Under the pieces are notes generated by a model, which worked only from the letters and a program-made list of their open reading frames with translations, did not search any database and was not told the origin of the DNA. DNA of 64,000 nucleotides from Streptomyces sp. Ru72 (lineage in GTDB: Bacteria; Actinomycetota; Actinomycetes; Streptomycetales; Streptomycetaceae): contig NZ_PQSR01000019.1 of NCBI RefSeq assembly GCF_002920635.1, positions 44,485 to 108,484 of the forward strand, written 5' to 3'. Positions 24,824 to 35,091 of the stretch are shown in pieces; position 1 is the stretch's first letter; each line of letters starts with the position of its first letter. Both the position numbers and the translations under genes were made by a program.

Positions 24824-25873
24824 GTGGAGACGACGATCGTGGAGACGAACCGGCGGGCCGAGGTGCGGCGGCGCTCCCGGGGGCGGGTCGCCGGGGCCTG
24901 GTCCGGTGGTGTTCTGCTGGCCGGAGTGAGCGTCGTCATCGCGTGCCGGGCCGCCGGCACCGACGGCGTGACCCCCGTGCCCCAGCTGCTCGCCTTCCTG
25001 CCCTGGCTGCTCGTCCCCACCGCGCTCGCCCTCCTCCTCACCCTGCTCGCCCGCTGGCGCACCGGAATGGCGTGGGGCGCCCTCGCGCTCATCGCGCTCG
25101 CGTGGTTCTCCGAGCCGTACGGCGGCGCGGCGGAACCCACCGGCGCCCCGCTCGCCGGCGTCCGCGTGCTGACCTCGAACGTCGAGTTCGGTCGCGGTGC
25201 CCCCTCCCTCGTTCCCGCGATCCGCCGCGCTCGTCCGGACATCGTGTTCGTCGAGGAGTGCGAGCACCGCTGCGCCGCCCTCCTGGAGCGTGCCTTCGGC
25301 GGCCCGCACGGCACCTACCCCTACCGCAGGGCCGTCGACGGCGGCGGCTCGCAGGGCTCGGTCATCCTCAGCCGGTTCCCGCTCGGGCCCGCACCCGGCG
25401 TGCCCGGCACCATGGGCATGCCCGGCGCCGTCGCGGACGTCGACGGGCACCCGGTACGCCTCCAACTCGCGCACCCCATGCCCCCGCTCCCCGGCCAGCT
25501 CGCGCTCTGGCGCCGCGAACTGGGGGAGCTCCGCGCCTACGCGGCGGCCGGTCACGGCCCGACCGTCCTCGCCGGCGACTTCAACGCCACCGAGGACCAC
25601 GCCGCCTTCCGCCGCATCCTGAGCACCGGCCTGCGCGACAGCGCCCGCCTCGCCGACCACGCACGTACGCCCTCCTGGCCCGCCCGCACCGCACCGCCGT
25701 TCGGCGCCCAGATCGACCATGTGCTGGTCTCGCCGGACTTCTCCGTGGGCTCGGCCCGCTTCCTGCACATCGCCGACACCGATCACCGCGCCCTGGTCGT
25801 CGACCTCACCCTCCACGAGTCCGGTCCCTACACAGAGCGCCAAACAGCCCAAAGGGTCACCCGCACGCATTAG
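24824..25873 (+). CDS. Membrane-anchored endonuclease/exonuclease/phosphatase-family protein
   Basis: The 349-residue protein starts at GTG 24824. Three TM helices occupy residues 22-95 (AGAWSGGVLLAGVSVVIACRA, LLAFLPWLLVPTALALLLTLLA, GMAWGALALIALAWFSEP). The C-terminal EEP domain faces outwards, with VRVLTSNVEFG (Asn), VFVEECEH (catalytic Glu), LAGDFNATEDH (Asp, Asn), and IDHVLVS plus DTDHRALVVDL (Asp, His). The fold hydrolyses phosphodiester bonds of nucleic acids or lipids. This TM-EEP architecture is frequent in Streptomyces, and the substrate outside the cell is unknown. It stands 13 bases upstream of the FUSC gene but with its own promoter downstream. Confidence 0.88.
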   Translation: METTIVETNRRAEVRRRSRGRVAGAWSGGVLLAGVSVVIACRAAGTDGVTPVPQLLAFLPWLLVPTALALLLTLLARWRTGMAWGALALIALAWFSEPYGGAAEPTGAPLAGVRVLTSNVEFGRGAPSLVPAIRRARPDIVFVEECEHRCAALLERAFGGPHGTYPYRRAVDGGGSQGSVILSRFPLGPAPGVPGTMGMPGAVADVDGHPVRLQLAHPMPPLPGQLALWRRELGELRAYAAAGHGPTVLAGDFNATEDHAAFRRILSTGLRDSARLADHARTPSWPARTAPPFGAQIDHVLVSPDFSVGSARFLHIADTDHRALVVDLTLHESGPYTERQTAQRVTRTH

Positions 25874-25886
25874 CGATAATGAGGGC

Positions 25887-27821
25887 ATGCCCCGCGAGTT
25901 TCCCATCGGCCTCACCCCTCCCGACTGGCTGGTCAGGAACCTCCAACCTCAGCAGGCCCCCGTCAACCGGCCCGCCGCCGTCCGCGCCGCCATCGCGATG
26001 TCCCTGCCCCTGGCGATCGGACTGGCCTTCGGGAAGCCCGCCTACGGCGCCATCGCCTCCATGGGCGCCCTGTCCGGCGTCATCGGCGACACCGCGGACG
26101 CGTACCGCATGCGCATCCTCAACATCGCGGTCCCCCAACTCTTCGGCGCCGTCGGCGTCACCGTCGGCTCCCTTGTGTTCGGGCAGGGCTGGCTCGCCGT
26201 CGCCGCCATGACCTCGGTCGCGCTGCTGTCCGGACTGATCTCCTCGATCGGCGCGGTCGCCTCCGTCTCCGGACTGCTGCTGCTCCTCAACTGCGTGATC
26301 GGCGCCGGACTTCCGCTGCCGCGGCCCTGGTGGCTTCCCCCGCTGCTGCTCTCCGGCGGCGCCCTGCTCGTGCTGGCCCTCGCCCTGCTCTCCTGGCCGT
26401 TGCGCTCGGGCGTACCCGAACGGTCCGCCGTGTCGGGCACCTACCGCACGGTCGCCGACCTGCTCGCCGCCTGCGGGACGGAGGCCTACGACGCCGCCCG
26501 GTTCGCCGTCACCCAGTCCCTCAACCAGTCCTACGACCTCATCCTCGCCCGGCGCGCCCGCCACCACGGCCGCAGCCCCGAACTGGTCCGGCTGATCGCC
26601 GAGTTGAACGCGATCACCCCGGTCGTGGAAGCCGCCCCGGCCGCCCACCACTACGGCAGGCCGCTGCCCGAACAGGTCCCCGCCGCCGTACGGCTCCTCG
26701 CGGACGCCATCGCCGCCGGCCGCCGCGACCCCCTCGACCTCGGCCTGCCGGTCCCCGCCGGGGAGACGGACCGCGCCCTCGACCACGCGCTGCGCCATGC
26801 CGCCGAGGTCGTCACGGCCCACAACCTCGACCCCCGCACCATCGTCGACCGCCTCGGCCGCCCCGCCTCCCTGCGCGTCCGCGTCCTCCGCACGACACGC
26901 AACGTCCTGCTCTCCGGCACCTCCTGGCGCTACGGCCTGCGCCTCGCCCTGTGTATCGGCATCGCCCAGGCCCTGGTGTCCCTGGTCCCGGTCCCGCGTT
27001 CCTACTGGATCGCCCTGACCATCACCTTCGTGCTGAAGCCCGACTTCGGCTCGGTCTTCTCCCGGGCCCTGCTCCGCGCGCTCGGCACGGTGGCGGGCCT
27101 GCTGGTGGCGGCCGTCGTGCTCGCCGCGGTGCCGCGCGGCTGGTGGGACGTGCCGACGCTCGTGCTCCTCGCCCCGCTCATCCCCGTGCTGACGCCCCGC
27201 GGCTACGGCTACCAGACCGCCGCGATCACCCCGGTGATCCTGCTCCTGTCCGACATCCTGAACCACCTGGGCACGGCCCTCCTGGTGCCCCGCCTGGTCG
27301 ACTCCCTCATCGGCTGTGCGATCGCCGTCGTGGCCGGGTATCTGCTGTGGCCGGAGAGCTGGCGGACACGTGTCGGCGACCGGCTCGCGACCGCGGTCGC
27401 GGACACGGCGCTGTACCTGGAGAAGGCGTTCGGACAGACCGCGGACCCCGCCTCCCGCGCCCGGATGCGGCGGCGCCTGTACCGGGATCTGTCCACCATC
27501 CGTACGGAGTTCCAGCGGGCCCTGACCGAACCGCCGCCGACCGGCCGCCGGGCCGCAGCCTGGTGGCCGCTGGTCGTCGCCGTGGAACGGATCGTGGACA
27601 CGACGACGGCGGCCCGGGTACGGGTGAAACAGGGGGCACCCCCGCCGTCGCCCGCCGAGGTCGCCCAGATCACCCTGCAGCTGCGGGAGTTGTCGCAGGG
27701 CCTGCGGGAGACGGAGGTGCTGGTCCCGGTCCGCACCGACCTCGCCGGCCCGGCGGAGAGCATCCTGGAGCCGCTGCGGCAGGAGGTGGCGGCGGCACGG
27801 GCGATCGCGTCCCCGCACTGA
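25887..27821 (+). CDS. FUSC-family inner-membrane transporter-like protein
   Basis: The 644-residue protein starts at ATG 25887. GATAAT (25875-25880) ends 6 nt before the ATG, an excellent -10 for a leaderless mRNA. Two membrane blocks (about residues 28-175 and 350-490) each have five or six helices, with a helical cytoplasmic domain between them (176-345) and one after them (495-640). FGKPAYGAIASMGALSGVIGD in block 1 and SYWIALTITFVLKPDFGSVFSRALLRALGTVAG in block 2 are the FUSC/YccS and aromatic-acid exporter signatures. It probably exports an organic acid or other small solute. No periplasmic adaptor gene is present, as expected in a monoderm. Confidence 0.88.
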   Translation: MPREFPIGLTPPDWLVRNLQPQQAPVNRPAAVRAAIAMSLPLAIGLAFGKPAYGAIASMGALSGVIGDTADAYRMRILNIAVPQLFGAVGVTVGSLVFGQGWLAVAAMTSVALLSGLISSIGAVASVSGLLLLLNCVIGAGLPLPRPWWLPPLLLSGGALLVLALALLSWPLRSGVPERSAVSGTYRTVADLLAACGTEAYDAARFAVTQSLNQSYDLILARRARHHGRSPELVRLIAELNAITPVVEAAPAAHHYGRPLPEQVPAAVRLLADAIAAGRRDPLDLGLPVPAGETDRALDHALRHAAEVVTAHNLDPRTIVDRLGRPASLRVRVLRTTRNVLLSGTSWRYGLRLALCIGIAQALVSLVPVPRSYWIALTITFVLKPDFGSVFSRALLRALGTVAGLLVAAVVLAAVPRGWWDVPTLVLLAPLIPVLTPRGYGYQTAAITPVILLLSDILNHLGTALLVPRLVDSLIGCAIAVVAGYLLWPESWRTRVGDRLATAVADTALYLEKAFGQTADPASRARMRRRLYRDLSTIRTEFQRALTEPPPTGRRAAAWWPLVVAVERIVDTTTAARVRVKQGAPPPSPAEVAQITLQLRELSQGLRETEVLVPVRTDLAGPAESILEPLRQEVAAARAIASPH

Positions 27822-27874
27822 GACCACGACCGCCCACGTGCCCTACCGCCGTGCTTCTCAACCGGCGTACGGCC

Positions 27875-29929
27875 TCAGACGCCGATGTTCCGGCCGTCCG
27901 CGCGCCACACCGCGACGACCGCCGGACGGACGATCTTCCCGGGACCGTCGGGCCAGGTGCTGGCCGGCTTCTCCACGGAGGCGCCGTCGATCTCGCCCGG
28001 GTGCTGCACGGCCACGACCACGCGCCGGTCCTGCACGATCGGCCCGCACGTCTCGGCACCGGTCGGCACGGTGAGGAACTGCTTCAGCTCACCGCGCCGG
28101 TCACCGCTCGTCGCCACGCCGAACAGGCCGTCGTGGGAGCCGAGCTGGTTGCCGTCGGTGGAGATCCACAGGTTGCCGTGGGGGTCGAAGGCCACGTTGT
28201 CCGGGCAGGAGATGGGGCTCACCCCGTCCTTGGGGAACCCGGCGAAGTAGGTGGACGGATCGGCGGGGTCACCGGCGACGAGGAAGACGGACCAGGCGAA
28301 GGCGGTGCTGTCCGGCCGGCCCCGGCGCTCGGTGAGCTCCAGGATGTGCCCGTGCTTGTTGGCATTGCGGGGGTTGGCCTCGTCGGCGGCCGCGTGTCCG
28401 GCCTTGCCCCGGTTGGAGTTGTTCGTGAGGACGACGTACACCTTGCCGGTGTGCGGAGAGGGCTGGATGTCCTCGGGGCGGTCCATCTTGGTGGCACCGA
28501 CCTTGTCGCCCGCCAGCCGCGTGAAGACGAACACCTCTTCCGCGGTCATGCCCTCGACGTGCGAGACGGCCCCGTGGGCGGTGGCGGTGGCGAGCGGGAT
28601 CCAGGTTCCGGACCCGTCGAACTCCCCGTCGGCGGGCAGCTTCCCGCTCCCGTCGATCTCGGCGGCCGGCGAGTCGCCGGTGAGCCTGGCGACGTACAGC
28701 GTGCCCTCGTCGAGCAGGGACAGGTTGTGCTCCCGCACGGCCCGGGAGTTCCCGTGCCGCATCCGCTTGCTGCCGACGAACTTGTAGAAGTAGTCGAACC
28801 GCTCGTCGTCCCCCGAGTACACGACGGGCCGTCCGTCCTCGGTGAGCCGCACGGTGGCTGCCTCGTGCTTGAAGCGGCCGAGGGCGGTGTGCTTGCGGGG
28901 CGTGGAGGTGGGGTCGTACGGGTCGAACTCGACGACGTACCCGAAACGGTGGGCCTCGTTGGGCTCCCGCGCGATGTCGAACCGCTCGTCGAACCGTTCC
29001 CACTTGCGCTCGGTGGCCCCGGTCCCGATGCCGTACCGCTTGTCCGTGGCCCGGCTGCCGCCTGCGAAGTACTGGTTGAAGTTCTCCTCGCCGTGGAGGG
29101 TGGTGCCCCACGGGGTGGTGCCTCCGGAGCAGTTGTTGAGGGTGCCGAGGACCGTGCGGCCGGAGGGGTCGGCGGAGGTCTTGAGGAGCTCCGACCCCGC
29201 CGCCGGCCCGGTGAGCCGGAACTCGGTGGTGGCGGTGACGCGGCGGTTGAGGGGATGACGGGGGACGGCGGTCAGGCGCCCGGTGCGCGCGTCCTCCTCG
29301 ACGACGACGGCGGAGAGCCCGTGGGCGGCCCAGGCGACCTCGGCCTGCTGCCGGGTGGGGTTCTCCGGGTCGTACCCCCGGAACATGATCACTTCATCGG
29401 TGTACTCGTGGTTGGCGACGAGGAGTTGGCGGCGGTGCTCGCCCGGGAGCGGGAGGAGGGCGAGGAAGTCGTTGTTGTACCCGAACTGGCCTGCCTGGGC
29501 GGCGGCGGTCTGGTGCTCGGGGTCGAAGGCGGGGGCGCCGCGGAGGATGGGGTCGCCCCAGCGGATGACGATGTTCTGACGGTAGCCGTCGGGGACGGTG
29601 ACGGCGTCGGCGGTGTTGGGCGCGACGGGGGTGAAACGAAGGCCGCGGGCGGCGCCGGTGCGGGCCGGGGCGGCGGCTTCGGCCCGCGGGGCGCCCGCCG
29701 CGAGCGCGGCCGTACCGGTGGTGGCGGCCACGGTGACGACGGCGGCGGCGCGGAGGGCGGAACGGCGGCTGAGGGCGCCGGTGATGACGTCGCCGACGTA
29801 CGCGTTGGAGCTGGTGTTGGGCACCTCGTGGAAGCAGGCGTCACCGCACCGGAAGCGGCAGGTCAGGGCGGACCGCCCGCCGGGGTGCGAACCGGACGGC
29901 GTGCCGATCAGCGGCAGCAGTTTGCGCAC
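27875..29929 (-). CDS. Secreted PhoX-type alkaline phosphatase (Tat)
   Basis: The 684-residue enzyme starts at GTG 29929. The N-terminal part has a Cys-rich stretch (CRFRCGDACFHEVPNTS, residues 24-40), then the Tat signal SRRSALRAAAVVTVAATTG at 54-72 and a cleavage region around 78-86. The catalytic beta-propeller follows, with NHEYTDE, NCSGGTTPWGT (the metal-binding segment near 270), GEENFNQYF, MDRPEDIQP and SCPDNVAFDPHGNLWISTDG, all typical of PhoX. It releases phosphate from esters outside the cell with Fe/Ca ions. Three PHO-box-like repeats at 30000-30031 lie just upstream of a TAGCGT -10, so the two-component PhoR-PhoP system probably controls it under phosphate starvation. Confidence 0.93.
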   Translation of the reverse strand: MRKLLPLIGTPSGSHPGGRSALTCRFRCGDACFHEVPNTSSNAYVGDVITGALSRRSALRAAAVVTVAATTGTAALAAGAPRAEAAAPARTGAARGLRFTPVAPNTADAVTVPDGYRQNIVIRWGDPILRGAPAFDPEHQTAAAQAGQFGYNNDFLALLPLPGEHRRQLLVANHEYTDEVIMFRGYDPENPTRQQAEVAWAAHGLSAVVVEEDARTGRLTAVPRHPLNRRVTATTEFRLTGPAAGSELLKTSADPSGRTVLGTLNNCSGGTTPWGTTLHGEENFNQYFAGGSRATDKRYGIGTGATERKWERFDERFDIAREPNEAHRFGYVVEFDPYDPTSTPRKHTALGRFKHEAATVRLTEDGRPVVYSGDDERFDYFYKFVGSKRMRHGNSRAVREHNLSLLDEGTLYVARLTGDSPAAEIDGSGKLPADGEFDGSGTWIPLATATAHGAVSHVEGMTAEEVFVFTRLAGDKVGATKMDRPEDIQPSPHTGKVYVVLTNNSNRGKAGHAAADEANPRNANKHGHILELTERRGRPDSTAFAWSVFLVAGDPADPSTYFAGFPKDGVSPISCPDNVAFDPHGNLWISTDGNQLGSHDGLFGVATSGDRRGELKQFLTVPTGAETCGPIVQDRRVVVAVQHPGEIDGASVEKPASTWPDGPGKIVRPAVVAVWRADGRNIGV

Positions 29930-29965
29930 TTTACTCTCCCCATACGAACCCTTGGTGTGGGCGTG

Positions 29966-30031
29966 ACGCTAGGGGGATCGGGTGTGCGGGAGCAATGCAG
30001 CGGGATGAACGATCGGTGAACCGGATGGAAC
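29966..30031 (-). promoter_or_regulatory. PHO box and -10 of the phoX-type gene
   Basis: On the minus strand, GTTCCATCCG (30031-30022), GTTCACCGATC (30021-30011) and GTTCATCCCGC (30010-30000) are consecutive 10/11-nt direct repeats. They match the GTTCACC-type PhoP direct-repeat unit of Streptomyces. TAGCGT (29971-29966) follows 28 nt later as -10, about 37 nt before the GTG start. Confidence 0.72.
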
Positions 30032-30241
30032 CGTACGGGGGTTGGGCGGCACTCGGCGTGGCGTGCCGCGCGAACCGAGCCGTCTCGCCCCCGAGGATGT
30101 GTAACGGCGGAATCGCGGTATTGACAGGCGGCGGTTCCGATGTTCGGACGGTACCCGGAATCGCCGCCTTCGGCCGCTAACCTTACGTGTCCGTCCTGGC
30201 CAGGGATTGACGGGCATCAACTCACGCGAAGGGTTGCGCAC

Positions 30242-32005
30242 ATGGGCATTCTCACTCTCCTGCGGAACGCGTTCGGCCGCTCACGCAAGGGTCGCTCCGC
30301 CGAGGAGGAGCCCACGCGGGAGCCACAGGTCCCGGCCCAGCCGACCGAACCGAAGCTCACGGCGACGGCCGCGGAGCCCGCGGTACCGGCGCAGTCTTCG
30401 GGCCGTACGGACGACGAGCACGAACTGGTGGCGGCGGCGTTCGACAACGTGACGGTACCGAGGCAGCCGACCTCCAGGGACGAACCACCGGCCACGGAGA
30501 CGCCGAAGCGGACAGCGACAACGGAGCCGACGGCTGAGCCCCAGGCCGACACGGCGACCGACACGGCGACCGAGCCGGAGACCCAGGCACAGGCCGACGC
30601 AGCGCCCGACACGGCCACCGAGCCGGAGACCCAGGCACAGGCCGACGCAGCGCCCGACACGGCCACCGAGCCGGAGGCCGAGGCACAGGGCGAGGCGGCG
30701 ACTGAGCCGGAACGGGAAGCCGAAGCGAAGCCGGAACCGGAGCCGGAGCCGGTGGCCGAGACGGAGCCCGAGGCGACCCCCGAACCCGAGCCCGAGACGC
30801 AGCCCACCGCCGAGGCCACGGCAGAAGCCGAGGCAGACCCCGCGCCTCAGACCGAAACAGAGCCGGAAGCCGAAGCCAAGCCGGAACCGGAGCCGGAGCC
30901 GGTGGCCGAGACGGAGCCAGAGCCTCAGCCGGAGCCCGACGCGGCCCCCGAACCCGAGCCCGAGACGCAGCCCACCGCCGAGGCCACGGCAGAAGCCGAG
31001 GCAGACCCCGCGCCTCAGACCGAAACAGAGCCGGAAGCCGAAGCCAAGCCGGAGCCGGTGGCCGAGACGGAGCCAGAGCCTCAGCCGGAGCCCGACGCGG
31101 CCCCCGAACCCGTGGCCCAGGCGGAGCCCGCCGCCGAGGTGACGGCAGAGCCGGAGGCCGAGACACCGGAACCGGCCACCGCCGGGCAGCCCGCGACCGC
31201 CACCACCGACGCCCCGGCAGACGCCGACGCCGAGGAGGCCGCACAGGAGTCACCCGCATCCGACACCACCACCCGCACGGGTGGTGCCGACGGGAACACC
31301 CCCGCCGAAGGCGAAGCCGAGGCGCAGCCCGCCCCCGCACCGCGGACGGACCGCCGGCCCGAGCCGGAGGCCATCGCCCCCGGCCTCCTCACCGCCTACA
31401 AGGCCGCCGCCGCCGTCCTCGACGACCGCCACCTCACCGGCACCCGGGCCAAGGTCTACCTCGTGCTCGACCGCTCCGCCTCCATGCGCCCGTACTACAA
31501 GGACGGCTCCGCCCAGGCCCTCGGCGAGCAGGCCCTCGCCCTCGCCGCCCACCTCGACCCGGAGGCCACGGTCCCCGTCGTCTTCTTCTCCACCGAACTG
31601 GACGGCACCGGCGATCTCACCCTCGCCGACTACGAGGACAAGATCGACACCCTCCACGCGTCCCTCGGCCGTATGGGTCGCACCAGCTACCACGCGGCCG
31701 TGGAAGCGGTGATCGCCCACCACGACAAGTCCGAGAACCCGGCCCTCCCCGCCCTGGTGATCTTCCAGACGGACGGCGCCCCGGACGCGAAGACCCCCGC
31801 CACCCAGTCCCTCACCGAGGCCGCTAAGAGCCACCCCCACCTGTTCTTCTCCTTCATCGCCTTCGGCGACCCGGAGAACAAGGCATTCGACTACCTCCGC
31901 AAGCTCAAGACGGACAACACGTCCCACTTCCTGGCCGGTGAAACCCCGCGCGAGCTCACGGACGCCGAGGTCTACGAAGGGGTACTGGCGAACTGGCGCC
32001 CGTGA
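30242..32005 (+). CDS. VWA-domain protein (TerY-like) with long E/P/A/T repeat linker
   Basis: The 587-residue product starts at ATG 30242 with GAAGG upstream. Residues 1-22 are a short basic/hydrophobic segment ([18 protein letters not shown]). Residues 23-385 are an acidic, disordered repeat region built from Glu/Pro/Ala/Thr, with two internal tandem duplications. Residues 390-587 are a von Willebrand A domain, with MIDAS motif DRSAS (D410, S412, S414), TSYHAA and FQTDGAPD. This VWA type is the one found in tellurium-resistance TerY-like proteins in Streptomyces. No other ter gene is adjacent. Protein-protein scaffolding bound to Mg2+ is expected from the fold; the partners are unknown. Confidence 0.88.
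   Translation: MGILTLLRNAFGRSRKGRSAEEEPTREPQVPAQPTEPKLTATAAEPAVPAQSSGRTDDEHELVAAAFDNVTVPRQPTSRDEPPATETPKRTATTEPTAEPQADTATDTATEPETQAQADAAPDTATEPETQAQADAAPDTATEPEAEAQGEAATEPEREAEAKPEPEPEPVAETEPEATPEPEPETQPTAEATAEAEADPAPQTETEPEAEAKPEPEPEPVAETEPEPQPEPDAAPEPEPETQPTAEATAEAEADPAPQTETEPEAEAKPEPVAETEPEPQPEPDAAPEPVAQAEPAAEVTAEPEAETPEPATAGQPATATTDAPADADAEEAAQESPASDTTTRTGGADGNTPAEGEAEAQPAPAPRTDRRPEPEAIAPGLLTAYKAAAAVLDDRHLTGTRAKVYLVLDRSASMRPYYKDGSAQALGEQALALAAHLDPEATVPVVFFSTELDGTGDLTLADYEDKIDTLHASLGRMGRTSYHAAVEAVIAHHDKSENPALPALVIFQTDGAPDAKTPATQSLTEAAKSHPHLFFSFIAFGDPENKAFDYLRKLKTDNTSHFLAGETPRELTDAEVYEGVLANWRP
30578..30673 (+). repeat. 48-bp tandem repeat (two copies) inside the VWA gene
   Basis: Bases 30578-30625 and 30626-30673 are the same 48-bp unit, encoding the 16-residue repeat [16 protein letters not shown] twice. 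The unit length keeps frame, so the linker can change length without breaking the gene. Confidence 0.9.
30781..31104 (+). repeat. 168/156-bp tandem duplication inside the VWA gene
   Basis: Copy 1 (30781-30948, 168 bp) and copy 2 (30949-31104, 156 bp) are identical except for an in-frame 12-bp loss in copy 2, where four Pro/Glu codons are missing. The identity at silent sites shows a recent event. Confidence 0.9.
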
Positions 32006-32028
32006 CCCCTCCCGGACGCCCCCTCGGA

Positions 32029-32070
32029 CGCCGCCCGCTTCTCACCCCCCAAAACGGGAAGCGGGCGGCG
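32029..32070 (+). terminator. Hairpin after the VWA gene
   Basis: CGCCGCCCGCTTC (32029-32041) is perfectly complementary to GAAGCGGGCGGCG (32058-32070). It lies 24 bases after the stop and separates the gene from metG. Confidence 0.82.
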
Positions 32071-32169
32071 TACCCGTGTCGGCTACGATTTCAAGGTTCG
32101 TAGACGATGCGCAGCCGGCCCGAGGACCGGCCGTCGTCACCCCACGTATCGACCTGGGAGCAGCCCGCG

Positions 32170-33885
<1,716 letters not shown>

Positions 33886-33905
33886 CGGCGCCCGCCCACT
33901 GAAAG

Positions 33906-33936
33906 GGGCCCGGAAGCCGAAAGGCTCCCGGGCCCT
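33906..33936 (+). terminator. Hairpin after metG
   Basis: GGGCCCGGAAGCC pairs with GGCTCCCGGGCCC across GAAA (one mismatch), 20 bases after the metG stop; convergent with the Rpn-type gene. Confidence 0.8.
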
Positions 33937-33952
33937 GTGCGTCGCGTACCGC

Positions 33953-34888
33953 CTAGGGGGCCTCGGTGAGTTGAGTTCCTCGTTCGTCGTCGAACAGCTC
34001 CGCGACGTCCGACGCGTGGAGTGCCCGCCGGGCCCAGAGTTCGAGCTGCCGCAGATCCGTACAGCCCCGCACCCGCTCCCGGACGAAGTCCGGCACACGA
34101 ATGCCGCGCCACTCCAGGATGCGCAATGTCATCTCGGCCTGAGCCTCCAACCGGCCCTCCTCCCGGCCCTGCTCCCGGCCCTCCTCACGGCCCTCCTCAC
34201 GCACCTGCTCCGCCAGCGGATGCCGCCAGAAGTACTGGACCGCAGCCATCAAGTCCCTCCAGATCTCCTTGGCCCGGGGGTCGTCCAGGCATGAGTCGAC
34301 GAACTGCACGAAGGCCGCCGCGCTCTCGGCGTCGATGGTGCGCAGAGCGGCTACCAGGGATTCCAGTATGGCCGCGACCCTCGGGCCACTGCCATGTGTC
34401 ATCGCCGAGAGCACGGCGAGCGAAACGTCCCGCTCCGCCTCGCGCGCGTCCGCGATCAGCGGCACGTTGTGGGGGCCCAGCACCAACGGCCGTACCGTCA
34501 TCGAAGGCCGGCCGGGGAGTCCCCGATGGATGGGCTCGGCCGCCCACGCGGCCGTGGCGCTGCTCTGCGTGATGACGATCAGTACGGGCTCACAACGGAA
34601 CTTCTCGTACAAGTACGACAGGTAGTAGGGCCAGCTGCCCCGCTTGGCCTCGTCCTTCCGTCTCTGCGACTCGACGACCAGGAGGTACTCGCCCTGGTCC
34701 GTGCGCACCCGCACCAGCGTGTCCACCCGGCGTTCGACCGGCTCGACCTCCGTCAGGTCCACGTTCATGGCCGCGAACTCCAGCGGCTCGGGGAACGGGA
34801 CGTTCAGCACCTGCTGCAGGGCCCGTGTCAGCAGCGCCGGGTCCTTCTGGAAGATCCGATGCAGCGCCTCGTGGGACGAGCTGACCAT
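33953..34888 (-). CDS. Rpn/PDDEXK-type nuclease-like protein
   Basis: The 311-residue protein starts at ATG 34888. Residues 50-80 contain DTLVRVRTDQGEYLLVVESQRRKD, an Asp then Glu-x-Gln pattern typical of PD-(D/E)xK nucleases of the Rpn/YhgA type. A helical middle follows. Near residue 225 there is a charged microrepeat (EEGREEGREQGREEGR), which is a hallmark of these proteins. The C-terminal part (LRILEWRGIRVPDFVRERVRGCTDLRQLELWARRAL) recalls the DUF4351-like tail. Rpn proteins promote RecA-independent recombination in E. coli; in Streptomyces they occur in many copies with unknown role. No terminal inverted repeats are seen, so this is not an intact insertion sequence. Confidence 0.78.
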   Translation of the reverse strand: MVSSSHEALHRIFQKDPALLTRALQQVLNVPFPEPLEFAAMNVDLTEVEPVERRVDTLVRVRTDQGEYLLVVESQRRKDEAKRGSWPYYLSYLYEKFRCEPVLIVITQSSATAAWAAEPIHRGLPGRPSMTVRPLVLGPHNVPLIADAREAERDVSLAVLSAMTHGSGPRVAAILESLVAALRTIDAESAAAFVQFVDSCLDDPRAKEIWRDLMAAVQYFWRHPLAEQVREEGREEGREQGREEGRLEAQAEMTLRILEWRGIRVPDFVRERVRGCTDLRQLELWARRALHASDVAELFDDERGTQLTEAP

Positions 34889-35045
34889 CCGCTCTCCTTT
34901 CCGTACGACGTGATCAACGCGCCACTCCGCACCGAGGTCACGACGAACGCCCTACGGCAGGGGCCCGGAACCGGATCGACCGGCCCGGGCCCCGCCTCCG
35001 GCGGGGCGACCGCCGCTGCTGCGTCTGTCCCCCACCCATGCGAAA

Positions 35046-35079
35046 GCGGCTCGGAACCGTCCGCCGGTTCCGAGCCGCC
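35046..35079 (-). terminator. Hairpin after aspS
   Basis: GCGGCTCGGAACCG pairs with CGGTTCCGAGCCGC (35046-35079). It lies 13 bases beyond the aspS stop codon. Confidence 0.8.
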
Positions 35080-35091
35080 TCGCCGCGTCTC

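Noticed and set aside
30578..31104. Possible CRISPR-like array
   Set aside because: Repeats are contiguous and in frame within a gene, without spacers; they are tandem duplications of a protein linker.
32071..32169. T-box or other riboswitch in the metG leader
   Set aside because: The leader is only about 75 nt and shows no specifier stem or T-box sequence.
33953..34888. Insertion sequence at the Rpn-type gene
   Set aside because: No terminal inverted repeats or target duplications are visible, and the gene sits cleanly between metG and aspS terminators.
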